19,664 bases of DNA, from contig JAIQGB010000055.1 of assembly GCA_020072905.1 (NCBI GenBank), forward strand, positions 1 through 19,664, read 5' to 3'. This stretch comes from Terriglobia bacterium. Its GTDB lineage: Bacteria > Acidobacteriota > Terriglobia > UBA7540. The notes beneath the pieces are model-generated. The model made no database searches, had not been told where the DNA came from, and saw nothing but the letters and a program-made list of their open reading frames with translations. Both the position numbers and the translations under genes were made by a program. Position 1 is the stretch's first letter; each line of letters begins with the position of its first letter. Below are positions 1 through 8,175 of the stretch, one piece after another.

Positions 1-577
1 GGGCCTCATACTCATCGATCTTGGGCAGGAAATAGTCGCAGAACTGGATGACCTCCTTCTCAAACCCGTCGTAGAGATCGTACTGGAGGCCGCCGATGCG
101 AAAGGCGTGCGTGGTGAGCCGCGCGCCGCAGTAATTCTCGAAAATCTTGAGGATCTCTTCGCGCTCGCGGAAGGTGTAAAAAACCGGCGTCATGGCGCCG
201 AGGTCGAGCGCGTGCGTGCCCAGCCAGAGCAGATGGCTGGCGATGCGCTGCAGTTCCGCCAAAATCATGCGCGTGTACTGCGCGCGCGGCGGCAGTTCAA
301 CGCCCAACAGCTTCTCGACCGCCTCGACGTAGCCCATGCCATTGGTGACCGCGGCGACGTAATCCATGCGGTCGGTGTAAGGGGCGAATTGAGCATACGT
401 CCGGTTCTCCGCAATCTTTTCAACGCCGCGGTGCAGGTAACCGATGACAGCTTCCGAACCCAGCACCTTCTCGCCGTCCAGCCGTAGCTTGACGCGCAGC
501 ACACCGTGCGTGGCCGGATGCTGCGGCCCCATGTTGATGACCAGTTCGTTGGCGTCGAGAAATGTCGCTTCGGGCAT
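1..577 (-). CDS. nuoD: NADH-quinone oxidoreductase subunit D (NuoD, 49 kDa), N-terminal part, runs off window
   Basis: This is the first 192 codons of the 49-kDa subunit of respiratory complex I, which lines the quinone-binding cavity of the cytoplasmic arm with NuoB. The translation starts MPEATFLDANELVINMGPQH and continues with PATHGVLR, GYLHRGVEK, a DRMDYV segment and AYVEAVEKLLG-like text, all hallmark N-terminal motifs of NuoD. The ATG at 577-575 lies 3 bases after the nuoC stop (581-583), so the two genes are almost certainly co-transcribed and translationally coupled. The reading frame is open to position 1, so the C-terminal half lies outside the window. NuoC and NuoD are separate genes here, not fused as in enterobacteria. 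The identification is very secure. Confidence 0.96.
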   Translation of the reverse strand, partial: MPEATFLDANELVINMGPQHPATHGVLRVKLRLDGEKVLGSEAVIGYLHRGVEKIAENRTYAQFAPYTDRMDYVAAVTNGMGYVEAVEKLLGVELPPRAQYTRMILAELQRIASHLLWLGTHALDLGAMTPVFYTFREREEILKIFENYCGARLTTHAFRIGGLQYDLYDGFEKEVIQFCDYFLPKIDEYEA

Positions 578-580
578 TGC

Positions 581-1258
581 CTACTGTCCGCTCTTGATTC
601 CCAGGTTGGCCTCCACCCAGGCGTCGTCCTGCTTGAGAATGTCGTAGTCCTTGCGCAGCGGATGACCGGTCCACTCGTCGGGCAAAAGAATCCGTCTCAA
701 GTCGGGATGACCCTCATAGGGCACGCCGAACATATCGTAGACTTCGCGCTCCAGCCAGTTCGCCGTCGGCCAAACACTCACGACGGAGGGTACCTTCTCA
801 CCGTCGGCGGCCAGCACTTTTAGGCGCAGACGGTCATTCCGCTTGAATGAGTACAGGTGATAGACAAGATCAAAGCGCTTCTCGCGCTTGGGGTAGTCCA
901 CCGCCGTGTGGTCCGTGAGCAGGGAGTATTCCCCGCCCTCGTCGCTTTTCAGGAACTCGCAGGCTGCCAGCAAGCTCTCTTTATCAACCGTGACCGAGGG
1001 CTGATTGCGGAAAACTAGAGGGTCGGTGATGGCGCCCGGGAAGAGTTTCTGAAGCTCATCGAGCAGCGGGCTCGACCAAGGTTCCGGCTTGACGGCGGGC
1101 TTGGCGGCAGGTGGTGCCGCTTTGGCTGCGGGCGCAGGAGGTTTGGGAGATGCAGCAGCCTTGGGCGGCGTCGCGGCTGGGCTCCCTGCCGGGCCAGCCG
1201 GCTTGGCAGGGGTTTCACTCGATCCTCCCGTAGGTGGAGCCTTGGGTTCGTCAGCCAT
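581..1258 (-). CDS. nuoC: NADH-quinone oxidoreductase subunit C (NuoC, 30 kDa) with an Ala/Pro/Lys-rich N-terminal tail
   Basis: This 225-residue protein is the 30-kDa subunit of complex I, a scaffold between NuoD and NuoI/NuoB in the peripheral arm. The family signature is at about residues 175-215: REVYDMFGVPYEGHPDLRR followed by ILLPDEWTGHPLRKDY. Residues 1 to about 66 are a low-complexity run rich in alanine, proline and lysine with no recognisable fold, longer than in typical stand-alone NuoC. Similar tails occur in other bacterial NuoC proteins, but its role is unknown. The ATG at 1258 has only a weak ribosome site (TAGG about 12 bases upstream). The gene is first in its transcript: a tRNA gene, not nuoB, lies upstream, so nuoA and nuoB must be elsewhere. 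nuoD follows after 3 bases. Confidence 0.96.
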   Translation of the reverse strand: MADEPKAPPTGGSSETPAKPAGPAGSPAATPPKAAASPKPPAPAAKAAPPAAKPAVKPEPWSSPLLDELQKLFPGAITDPLVFRNQPSVTVDKESLLAACEFLKSDEGGEYSLLTDHTAVDYPKREKRFDLVYHLYSFKRNDRLRLKVLAADGEKVPSVVSVWPTANWLEREVYDMFGVPYEGHPDLRRILLPDEWTGHPLRKDYDILKQDDAWVEANLGIKSGQ

Positions 1259-1308
1259 TTGCGGTGATGCCTAGTTGGGAACAGCTCGGGTCGTAACTTG
1301 AATTTTGG

Positions 1309-1338
1309 ATTCTGGCACACGGCTTCGAGCCTTGTCAA
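1309..1338 (-). promoter_or_regulatory. Sigma-70 type promoter for nuoC-nuoD
   Basis: On the minus strand TTGACA (1338-1333, perfect -35) is followed after 18 bases by CAGAAT (1314-1309, four of six matches to TATAAT). The predicted transcription start is near 1302, giving a leader of about 44 bases before the nuoC ATG. The position between tRNA-Ser and nuoC fits a new transcript start. This is pattern-based, with no experimental support. Confidence 0.5.
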
Positions 1339-1411
1339 TCACGGCGCACGTTCTGGTTTGCGGCGGTGGAACGGTTTCAGTTGCGAACGGCGTCCAACAA
1401 GCTGGAGCGTC

Positions 1412-1505
1412 TGGCGGAGAGGCAGGGATTCGAACCCTGGGTGCAGCCATTCAGCCGCACAACGGTTTAGCAAACCGCCGCCTTCAGCCGCTCGGCCACC
1501 TCTCC
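1412..1505 (-). tRNA. tRNA-Ser (anticodon GCU)
   Basis: The minus strand carries a complete 94-base class II tRNA with an encoded CCA end. The acceptor stem pairs GGAGAGG (1505-1499) with CCTCTCC (1422-1416), followed by discriminator G and CCA (1414-1412). The D arm begins TGGCCGAGCGG, as in serine tRNAs. The anticodon loop TTGCTAA sits in a 5-bp stem, giving anticodon GCT, which reads AGC/AGU serine codons. A long variable arm follows (roughly TGCGGCTGAATGGCTGCA), diagnostic of tRNA-Ser. The T arm contains GGTTCGAATCC. Identity is secure. Confidence 0.97.
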
Positions 1506-1649
1506 GTCGAAAGCGGGCTGCGAAGACGAACGGCGCGCCTGCTAAACCCTGCCGTCGCTCCTCAGTGTACTCGAAATCGCGCGATTCCACCAGAGACCGG
1601 CTCGTGGCTCGCAGTTCGTTCCTCGGGCTTCCCGGGGACGACGAGCTTA

Positions 1650-1678
1650 TTGACGTATGGCGCGACCGGGCATAAAGT
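1650..1678 (+). promoter_or_regulatory. Sigma-70 type promoter for the RND efflux operon
   Basis: TTGACG (1650-1655) and TAAAGT (1673-1678) are separated by exactly 17 bases, matching consensus in five and four of six positions. The predicted start is near 1685. That leaves an almost absent leader for an ATG at 1703 but about 50 bases for the ATGs at 1736/1739, supporting the later start for the adaptor gene. No obvious dyad operator overlaps it. Confidence 0.45.
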
Positions 1679-1702
1679 TATTGAGTTGGGGCGAATTCCG
1701 GA

Positions 1703-2887
1703 ATGAACGCGTATCGGGCGGTTTCGACGGGTGGAATGATGTTTAGTCAATCTCACATTCACAGGGTGCGTGTGACCCTTGCGCTCGCGGTGCTCCTGGG
1801 GGCTCTGACGCTCGGCTGCAATTCGCGAGCCACGGTACCCAAGGCGGCGGGCGCGCCGACCGTTCCAGTTACCGTCGCGCAGGTTGTACAGAAAACGATC
1901 CCGGTGGAAGTCCACGCCATCGGGAACGTGGAAGCGTACTCCACGGTTTCCGTCAAGGCTCAGGTCGAGGGCACAATCGAGAAGGCCTACTTCAAGGAAG
2001 GGCAGGATGTGAAGCAGGACGACCTGCTCTTCACCATCGACGCGCGGCCGTTCAAGGCGACACTCCAACAGGCGGAGGCCAACCTGGCGCGGGACCAGGC
2101 CCAACTCGAGAACGCCGCCGCGCAGGCGGAGCGGTACGCCAAGCTTTACAAAGACGGAATCGTCTCCAAGGACCAGTACGACACTTTCCGCACCAACGCC
2201 GATGCGCTGGCGGCGTCGGTTCGCGCCGATCAAGCGGCCATTGAAAAAGCGCGCATCGATTTGGACTACTGCACCATCCGCTCGCCGATGGAAGGCCGCA
2301 CCGGCAGCCTGCTCTTCCACCCCGGCAACGTCGTCAAATCCAACGACACGATCCTGGTAGTCATCAACCAGATCAGTCCCATCTACGTCAGCTTCAGCGT
2401 GCCGGAACAGAGCCTAGCGGAAATCCGGCGGCACATTGCCTCCGGAGGCTTGCCGGTGAGCGCCACCGTCCCCGAGGACACGCAGCGCCCCTCGGAAGGG
2501 ACGCTGACCTTCGTGGACAACAGCGTGGACACGAGCACCGGGACCATTCGGCTGAAGGGAACCTTCCCGAACCGGGACCGCCGGCTCTGGCCGGGCCAAT
2601 TCGTGAACGCCGCGTTGCGGCTGTCCACGCAGGCCAACGCCGTGGTCGTCCCGTCCCAGGCGATCCAGACGGGGCAGAACGGGTTCTTCGCTTACGTCGT
2701 CAAATCCGACATGAGCGCGGAGCTCCGGCCGATTGTGCCCGGTAACCAGGTGGGCGGCGAAACCGTCGTTGAGAAGGGGCTACGGCCTGGCGATACGGTC
2801 GTCACCGACGGCCAGTTGATGCTCTTCCCCGGCGCCAAAGTGGAAGTGAAGAAAGTACCCGCCGGCACCCAGACTACACCGTCATGA
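1703..2887 (+). CDS. RND efflux periplasmic adaptor (membrane fusion protein), lipoprotein
   Basis: This is the periplasmic adaptor of a tripartite RND exporter, linking the inner-membrane pump to an outer-membrane channel. The N-terminus is a lipoprotein signal: basic stretch HIHRVRV, hydrophobic core, then lipobox LTLGC (Cys39 counted from ATG 1703). The body has the HlyD/AcrA order: beta-barrel/lipoyl start (GNVEAYSTVSVKAQVEGTI), FKEGQDVKQDDLLFTID, a helical hairpin rich in Ala/Gln at about residues 118-175, the returning lipoyl half (IRSPMEGRTGSLLFHPGNVV) and a C-terminal GLRPGDTVVTDGQLMLFPGA segment. In-frame ATGs at 1736 and 1739 follow GGGTGG and fit the promoter and signal peptide better than 1703. 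The gene overlaps the pump gene by 4 bases (ATGA), so they form one operon. The substrate cannot be read from sequence. Confidence 0.95.
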   Translation: MNAYRAVSTGGMMFSQSHIHRVRVTLALAVLLGALTLGCNSRATVPKAAGAPTVPVTVAQVVQKTIPVEVHAIGNVEAYSTVSVKAQVEGTIEKAYFKEGQDVKQDDLLFTIDARPFKATLQQAEANLARDQAQLENAAAQAERYAKLYKDGIVSKDQYDTFRTNADALAASVRADQAAIEKARIDLDYCTIRSPMEGRTGSLLFHPGNVVKSNDTILVVINQISPIYVSFSVPEQSLAEIRRHIASGGLPVSATVPEDTQRPSEGTLTFVDNSVDTSTGTIRLKGTFPNRDRRLWPGQFVNAALRLSTQANAVVVPSQAIQTGQNGFFAYVVKSDMSAELRPIVPGNQVGGETVVEKGLRPGDTVVTDGQLMLFPGAKVEVKKVPAGTQTTPS

Positions 2888-5800
2888 ATCTCGCCGAACT
2901 GTTCATACGCCGTCCGGTCATGACGACGCTCGTCATGCTGGCCATCCTGCTTTTTGGGGTAGTCGCTTACCGCTCCTTGCCGGTCAACGATCTCCCCAAC
3001 GTGGATTATCCCACCATCCAGGTGATGGCAGCGCTGCCCGGCGCCAGCCCCGAAACCATGGCGGCCGCGGTGGCCACGTCACTCGAGCGGCAGTTTTCCA
3101 CCATCGCCGGCCTCGATTCCATGACCTCCACGAGCACGCTGGGCGGGACAAATATCACCTTGCAGTTCAACCTGAGCCGCAACATTGACGCGGCGGCGCA
3201 GGACGTGCAGACGGCCATCGTTCAGGCCCAGGGTCAACTTCCCCCCGACATGCCCTCTCCACCCACTTACCGGAAGGTGAACCCTGCGGACCAGCCGATC
3301 CTCTACATGGCGGTCTATTCGGAAGAGCTGCCGCTTTCCACAGTCAACGAATATGCCGACACCCTGATGGCGCAGCGCATTTCGATGGTCAGCGGCGTGG
3401 CCCAAGTGCAGGTTTTTGGCGCCCAGAAGTACGCGGTGCGCGTGCAGCTTGACCCCGAGGCGCTGGCCACGCGCGGGATTGGCGTGGATGAGGTCACCCA
3501 GGCCATCCGCAACGGCAACGTGAACCTGCCCACCGGGGTCCTCTACGGAACCCACAAGGCCTTTACCATTCAAGCCACCGGCCAGCTGATGAACGCGGCG
3601 GCGTATCGTCCGATGATTGTCGCCTACCGCCAAGGGGCGCCCGTGCGGCTGGAAGCGCTCGGCCGGGTGATCGACAGCGTTCAGAATGACAAAGTCGCCA
3701 ACTGGTTCAACGGGAAGCGTGGGATGGTGTTGGCCATCCAGCGCCAGCCGGGCACGAACACCGTCGAGGTCGTGGACAACATCCGGGGGCTCATGCCCAC
3801 GTTCCGCCACGAAATCCCCGCTTCGATTCACCTCGAGACCCTCTACGACCGCTCGCAATCGATCCGCGATTCGGTGAACGACGTCAAATTCACTCTCTAC
3901 CTCACCCTCTGTCTGGTCGTCCTGGTGATCTTCATCTTTTTGCGGAATGTCTCCGCGACGATCATCCCCAGCCTGGCGCTGCCCATGTCCATCGTGGGCA
4001 CATTCGCGGTCATGTACTTGCTCAGTTACACCGTCGATAACCTCTCGCTCATGGCCCTGGTGCTCGCCGTCGGCTTTGTCGTGGACGACGCCATCGTCAT
4101 GCTCGAAAACATCGTGCGTCACATGGAGCTGGGCGAAAGCGTCGTCGAGGCTGCGCTCAACGGGTCAAAGGAAATCAGCTTCACGATTCTTTCCATGACC
4201 CTCTCGCTCGCCGCCGTGTTCATTCCCGTGCTTTTCATGGGAGGGATTCTGGGCCGCCTGCTGCACGAGTTCGCGGTGGTGATCACCTCGGCGATTCTGG
4301 TCTCCGGCGTCGTCTCGCTGAGTCTTACCCCGATGCTTTGCAGCCGCTTCCTCCGCCCCCCGCGCGAGGAGAAACACGGCTGGCTCTTCAACGCCTTCGA
4401 GCGGGGCTTTGGCGGGATGCTCCGGGCCTACGATTGGTCCCTGCGGGGTGTGTTGCGGCACCGCTTCGTGACGCTCCTCGCTTCTCTGGCAATCGTCGGC
4501 ATCACCGTGCAACTCTTCATCGGCATTCCCAAGGGCTTTCTGCCCAGCGAGGACAGCGGGTCGATCTTCGGTGTAACCATGGCGCAGCAGGGGATCTCCT
4601 TCGAGGCGATGAAGAAACACCAGCAGGAATTAACGAATATCGTCCTCCGGGACCCCAACGTCGATGGTGTGACGTCCTTCGCCGGCGCGGGGGGACCAGG
4701 AGGCGGTGGGAACTCGGGCTTCTTCTTCCTCCACCTCAAGCCGCGCCCCAGCGCACAGGAAGAGCTCGTCGACAAGACCTTCAGTCTGTTGCACCTCCCT
4801 CATAAACGGCCCGACCCGAAAGAGCACCGTTTCATCTCCACCGACGACGCTCTCCAGGAACTGCGTCCCAAGCTCTTCGGCAGACCGGGAATCATGGCCT
4901 TCTTGCAGAATCCTCCCCCGATTCAGATTGGCGGCCGGTTTACGAAAAGCCAGTACCAGTACACGTTGGTGGGGCCGGATACCAACACGCTTTACGGTAC
5001 GGCCACGAAACTGGAAGGGGCGCTCCACGACCTTGCCGACCTGCAGGACGTGAACACCGACATGCAGATTGCCAACCCTCAGGTCAACGTGGTGATCGAC
5101 CGCGACAAGGCCCACACACTGGGCGTCTCAGCGTTTCAGGTCGAGGACGCACTGGCGACCGCCTACAGCTCGCGCCAGGTCTCCACGATTTACACGCCTA
5201 ACAACGAATACTGGGTCATCACGGAACTCAAGCCGGAGTATCAGATGTCCCCCAGCGCGCTGGACTTGCTTTACATCCGGTCGAGCGCGGGCCAACTGGT
5301 ACCGCTCAGCGCGGTGTCGAAGCTGACGCAGAACCTCGGGCCCTTGATCGTGAACCACTCCGGACAACTGCCGTCGGTGACGATTTCCTTCAACCTCAGG
5401 CCGGGATCCTCACTCGGCCCGGCGGTCGATGCCGTGGACCGGGTGGCCCGCCAGATCTTGCCCTCCGGCATCAGCGGCAGCTTCCAGGGAACGGCGCACG
5501 AATTCCAGTCGTCGCTCGTCGGGCTGGGCGTGCTGCTGATCATCACGATCCTCGTGATCTACATCGTGCTGGGGATCCTCTACGAGAGCTTCATTCACCC
5601 GCTGACGATTCTCTCCGGCCTTCCTTCGGCCGCCCTCGGAGGGCTCGTTACCCTGAGCCTGTTTCACTATGATTTAGACCTTTACGGGTTCGTGGGCCTC
5701 ATCATGCTCATCGGCATCGTCAAGAAAAACGCCATCATGATGATTGATTTCGCGCTGGACGCAGAGCGGAACGCCGACAAGACATCGCAAGAGGCCATCT

Positions 5801-6123
5801 ATCACGGCGCGCTAGTGCGCTTCCGGCCCATCATGATGACGACGTTTGCAGCCTTGATGGGCACCTTACCCATTGCCGTGGGACTCGGTGCGGGGTCCGG
5901 CTCACGTCGTCCCCTGGGCCTGGTCGTCGTGGGCGGGCTGGTTTTCTCCCAGTTGATCACGCTCTACATTACTCCCGTCTATTACGTCTACCTCGATTCC
6001 TTCCAAAAGGCGCTGCGCCGCCTCTTCGGCAAACCTCAGCGGGCAGCGCTGCCCGAACTCGCTCCGGAAATGAATGGCAACTCTGTCATTGTGGGCGAGG
6101 ATTTGACGCACAAATCACTGTAG
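2884..6123 (+). CDS. HAE-1 family RND multidrug efflux pump, inner-membrane subunit
   Basis: This 1079-residue proton-driven exporter has the family's normal length and internal twofold repeat. It opens with the classic MNLAELFIRRPVMTTLVML, where IRRP precedes TM1. The proton-relay aspartates are D401 and D402 in VGFVVDDAIVMLENIVRHME (TM4). The matching lysine is K948 in GIVKKNAIMMIDFA (TM10), so the relay is intact. The second half carries GILYESFIHPLTILSGLP and the conserved GSGSRRPLG loop near the C-terminus. Two large periplasmic loops follow TM1 and TM7, as in AcrB/MdtB/MexB. A glycine-rich stretch at about residues 600-615 (AGAGGPGGGGNSG) lies in the second loop. The adaptor is upstream; no TolC homologue or TetR regulator is adjacent, so the channel must be encoded elsewhere. 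The substrate is unknown. Confidence 0.97.
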   Translation: MNLAELFIRRPVMTTLVMLAILLFGVVAYRSLPVNDLPNVDYPTIQVMAALPGASPETMAAAVATSLERQFSTIAGLDSMTSTSTLGGTNITLQFNLSRNIDAAAQDVQTAIVQAQGQLPPDMPSPPTYRKVNPADQPILYMAVYSEELPLSTVNEYADTLMAQRISMVSGVAQVQVFGAQKYAVRVQLDPEALATRGIGVDEVTQAIRNGNVNLPTGVLYGTHKAFTIQATGQLMNAAAYRPMIVAYRQGAPVRLEALGRVIDSVQNDKVANWFNGKRGMVLAIQRQPGTNTVEVVDNIRGLMPTFRHEIPASIHLETLYDRSQSIRDSVNDVKFTLYLTLCLVVLVIFIFLRNVSATIIPSLALPMSIVGTFAVMYLLSYTVDNLSLMALVLAVGFVVDDAIVMLENIVRHMELGESVVEAALNGSKEISFTILSMTLSLAAVFIPVLFMGGILGRLLHEFAVVITSAILVSGVVSLSLTPMLCSRFLRPPREEKHGWLFNAFERGFGGMLRAYDWSLRGVLRHRFVTLLASLAIVGITVQLFIGIPKGFLPSEDSGSIFGVTMAQQGISFEAMKKHQQELTNIVLRDPNVDGVTSFAGAGGPGGGGNSGFFFLHLKPRPSAQEELVDKTFSLLHLPHKRPDPKEHRFISTDDALQELRPKLFGRPGIMAFLQNPPPIQIGGRFTKSQYQYTLVGPDTNTLYGTATKLEGALHDLADLQDVNTDMQIANPQVNVVIDRDKAHTLGVSAFQVEDALATAYSSRQVSTIYTPNNEYWVITELKPEYQMSPSALDLLYIRSSAGQLVPLSAVSKLTQNLGPLIVNHSGQLPSVTISFNLRPGSSLGPAVDAVDRVARQILPSGISGSFQGTAHEFQSSLVGLGVLLIITILVIYIVLGILYESFIHPLTILSGLPSAALGGLVTLSLFHYDLDLYGFVGLIMLIGIVKKNAIMMIDFALDAERNADKTSQEAIYHGALVRFRPIMMTTFAALMGTLPIAVGLGAGSGSRRPLGLVVVGGLVFSQLITLYITPVYYVYLDSFQKALRRLFGKPQRAALPELAPEMNGNSVIVGEDLTHKSL

Positions 6124-6183
6124 GCAAACCATGGCAGGGGACGGGGCGGACACCGGCAAATCCGCGGGCAGCGGGTCCGGCGC

Positions 6184-6717
6184 TCAGTAAAAGAGATATT
6201 TCCGCCAGCGCTCGTCGGAGCTTCCCATCATCCGCATGAGCTGGCGGCTGGTGTGCAGCGTGAAGGGGCGTGGAAAGCGAAGCAGCTTCACCCCGGCCTC
6301 TTCCGGCAGCCGGTCGCCCTTCAGATTGTTGCAAGCGTGGCAGCAGGCAACGAGGTTGTCCCAGTCGGTGTGGCCGCCGCGCGAACGCGGAATCACGTGA
6401 TCGAGCGTCAGCTCCCCGGCGGGAAAGACTCGCCCGCAAAACTGGCAGGTGTAGCGGTCACGGAGGAGGATGTTTTTCCGTGAAAGCGCGCGCGTCTGGT
6501 AAGGGATGCGGCGGAATTCCGTCAGGCGGATGACGGAGGGAATGCGGATGGCCACGCGGGCGGAATGCACGAAGCTGCCGTTTTCTTCCTCCGTGGTCGC
6601 CACGCCCTTCAGGACCAACACGATGGCCCGACGCACCGGCGTGACGTTAATCGGCTCGTACGTCGCGTTCAGCACGAGCACCGGAGTGTGCAACTGTCGT
6701 GGGTTTTCCTCCGACAT
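6184..6717 (-). CDS. HNH endonuclease family protein (zinc-ribbon HNH, McrA-like fold)
   Basis: This 177-residue protein carries a C-terminal HNH nuclease domain. The first zinc pair is CQFC (C91, C94). The core follows as LTLDHVIPRSRGGHTDWDN, with D106-H107 as the beta-beta-alpha-metal histidine and N121 as the central asparagine. The second zinc pair is C126 and C129 in CHACNNLKG. The N-terminal 80 residues (TPVLVLNATYEPINVTPVRR and onward) are the conserved lead domain of this bacterial HNH subfamily, whose cellular role is not established. The frame is open to 6879, but ATG 6717 is preceded by GAGG at a good distance and begins just before the conserved region, so it was chosen. It lies 43 bases after comF and probably shares its transcript. 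It converges with the RND operon. Confidence 0.92.
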   Translation of the reverse strand: MSEENPRQLHTPVLVLNATYEPINVTPVRRAIVLVLKGVATTEEENGSFVHSARVAIRIPSVIRLTEFRRIPYQTRALSRKNILLRDRYTCQFCGRVFPAGELTLDHVIPRSRGGHTDWDNLVACCHACNNLKGDRLPEEAGVKLLRFPRPFTLHTSRQLMRMMGSSDERWRKYLFY

Positions 6718-6760
6718 GGGATGAATCCTCAGGGGCCCGAAGGCCCCGTCCAGCCCTCCA

Positions 6761-7558
6761 TTATGACCGCCCCGAGCCAATATCGTCAACAATTGCGCCT
6801 GCGCTCCCCACGGCGGTGTCCAGGAATTCCGGCGTGGCGCGCGCCAAAGTGAGGGCGCAGACGGTTTGGGCTCCTGCACTTCTGAGTGCCTGAGCGCACG
6901 CCGAAAGCGTTGCCCCAGTGGTCATCACGTCATCGACGAGCACAATCTTTTTGTTGTGGATGCGCTCGGGGCGGAGGGCAGCGAAGGCCCCGCGTACGTT
7001 TTCATGCCGCGCGCTCACACTGAGCCCCGTCTGGGGCGGCGTAGCACGGATTTTGCCTAACGACCGCGCGTCGACCTGCGGGACCCGCCCGCCGCGTATT
7101 TTCTCCAGGCGGGCGGCCAGGCCCTGGGCGAGCAGCTCGGCCTGATTGAATCCCCGCTCGCGCTGACGCGAAACGTGCAGCGGCACGGGCACCAGCACCG
7201 CTCGCTTCCCCGCAAGCTCCCCTTCCATTTCATCCCAAACTTGGGCCAGAAGTCCGCCGAGCCGCTTGCCCAGCCGCTCCCGTCGGTGGAACTTGAGCTG
7301 GAGGATTGTCGCCCGCAGAGAGCCGGAGTAAAGGCTGAAACTGCGCGTGCGGTCCAACTGGAATTCGCCGGAGCGGCAAGCTGCACAGAGTGCCGGCGAG
7401 GCATCCCCCGGCCGCTCGGATGCAAACGGCAAGCCGCAGGAATCGCATGCCGGCCCGCGCCAGGGCTCAAGACTCGCCCAGCACAATCGACAGACGCCGG
7501 TAAGAGCCGGCTCCTTGAGTTCCTCGCCACACAGCGAGCAGGGCGCCGGGAAGGCCAC
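6761..7558 (-). CDS. comF: ComF family protein (zinc ribbons plus phosphoribosyltransferase domain)
   Basis: This 265-residue ComF/GntX-type protein is linked in several bacteria to DNA uptake or processing of imported DNA. Residues 7-61 hold four Cys pairs (C7/C10, C23/C26, C38/C41, C58/C61), a double zinc ribbon. The type I phosphoribosyltransferase fold follows, with the PRPP loop KKIVLVDDVMTTGATLSA at residues 203-220 and the family motif RQRERGFNQAELLAQ. The only standard in-frame start is GTG at 7558. It lacks a clear ribosome site, and the frame is open upstream to a TAA at about 7664-7666, with text (DITGSLFS) resembling usual ComF N-termini. A non-canonical upstream start is therefore possible. 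It sits between the TraR-like gene and the HNH gene. Confidence 0.9.
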   Translation of the reverse strand: MAFPAPCSLCGEELKEPALTGVCRLCWASLEPWRGPACDSCGLPFASERPGDASPALCAACRSGEFQLDRTRSFSLYSGSLRATILQLKFHRRERLGKRLGGLLAQVWDEMEGELAGKRAVLVPVPLHVSRQRERGFNQAELLAQGLAARLEKIRGGRVPQVDARSLGKIRATPPQTGLSVSARHENVRGAFAALRPERIHNKKIVLVDDVMTTGATLSACAQALRSAGAQTVCALTLARATPEFLDTAVGSAGAIVDDIGSGRS

Positions 7559-7663
7559 GGAGAACAGACTGCCAGTGATATCTCGAAAGAGCTTGGGGTA
7601 GGGGGGGTCGAGATCGGAGGCCGAGGAGAAGACGATCCTCGCTTTCCGCTGGGGCGTTCCGGG

Positions 7664-8017
7664 TTAGAGGAGGCCCTTCTCTTGCTTTTCCTGGCACTCG
7701 ATGCAGTGGCGCGCCCACGGGACGGCTTCCAGGCGCTTGTGCTGGACTTCCTCCTGGCACCCCACGCATAGGCCGTAAGACCCGTTCTTGAGGCGCTCGA
7801 GGGCCTCATTCACCAGTTGCAGGACGCGGCGATTGTCGTCGCTCTGGTGGAAGAGAAACTCCTTGGCGTAAGAGTTGGCGGCCTTGTCGGCGATATCCTG
7901 GGTGACTTCTTCGTCGACCTGCCGGCCGTCAGCTTCGGATTTCGACACGAACCGAAGCAACTCTTCCTGTTTAGCGAGCAGGCGCTTCCTGTAAAACTCG
8001 GCTTTCTTCTTATCCAT
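7664..8017 (-). CDS. TraR/DksA family zinc-finger transcription regulator
   Basis: This 117-residue protein has the DksA/TraR architecture: an N-terminal coiled coil (residues about 3-75) and a C4 zinc finger with C84, C87, C105 and C108 (CVGCQEEVQHKRLEAVPWAR, then HCIEC). Family members insert the coiled-coil tip into the RNA polymerase secondary channel and modulate initiation, often with ppGpp. The tip-like motif DIADKA (41-46) fits the DxxDxA signature needed for DksA activity, suggesting a functional regulator. It is shorter than E. coli DksA (151 residues) and typical of the short TraR/YocK-like forms common outside proteobacteria. It has its own strong promoter at 8059-8087 and likely heads a transcript with comF and the HNH gene. 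Confidence 0.9.
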   Translation of the reverse strand: MDKKKAEFYRKRLLAKQEELLRFVSKSEADGRQVDEEVTQDIADKAANSYAKEFLFHQSDDNRRVLQLVNEALERLKNGSYGLCVGCQEEVQHKRLEAVPWARHCIECQEKQEKGLL

Positions 8018-8058
8018 GACCTGCTTTATCGGAAAAACTCAGCTTTCACAAACAAACT

Positions 8059-8087
8059 ATTTTAGGAGGAGGGGAACATACTGTCAA
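8059..8087 (-). promoter_or_regulatory. Near-consensus sigma-70 promoter for the traR-like/comF/HNH genes
   Basis: On the minus strand TTGACA (8087-8082, perfect) is followed by exactly 17 bases and TAAAAT (8064-8059, five of six). The predicted start is near 8052, giving a leader of about 35 bases before the ATG at 8017. This is the best-matching promoter in the window and suggests high constitutive expression by the housekeeping sigma factor. Confidence 0.7.
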
Positions 8088-8175
8088 GCGCGTCGGGAGG
8101 GTCAGCGCACCATTTTGGGGCAGTTCTGACACAGATCAAAACGCGGGGCAAGGCCGCCGGGCGGAGCGTGCCTGC

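Noticed and set aside
1506..1640. tRNA-Ser promoter with TACACT as -10
   Set aside because: No -35 match at suitable spacing was found, so it is not distinguishable from chance.
3079..4122. Long open frame on the minus strand inside the RND pump gene (347 codons)
   Set aside because: It is the antisense shadow of a high-GC coding region, with a composition full of His, Asp, Gly and Arg and no domain. The plus-strand pump is unequivocal.
6124..6183. Possible bidirectional terminator between the RND pump and HNH genes
   Set aside because: Only short, imperfect GC pairing was found and no U-tract on either strand.
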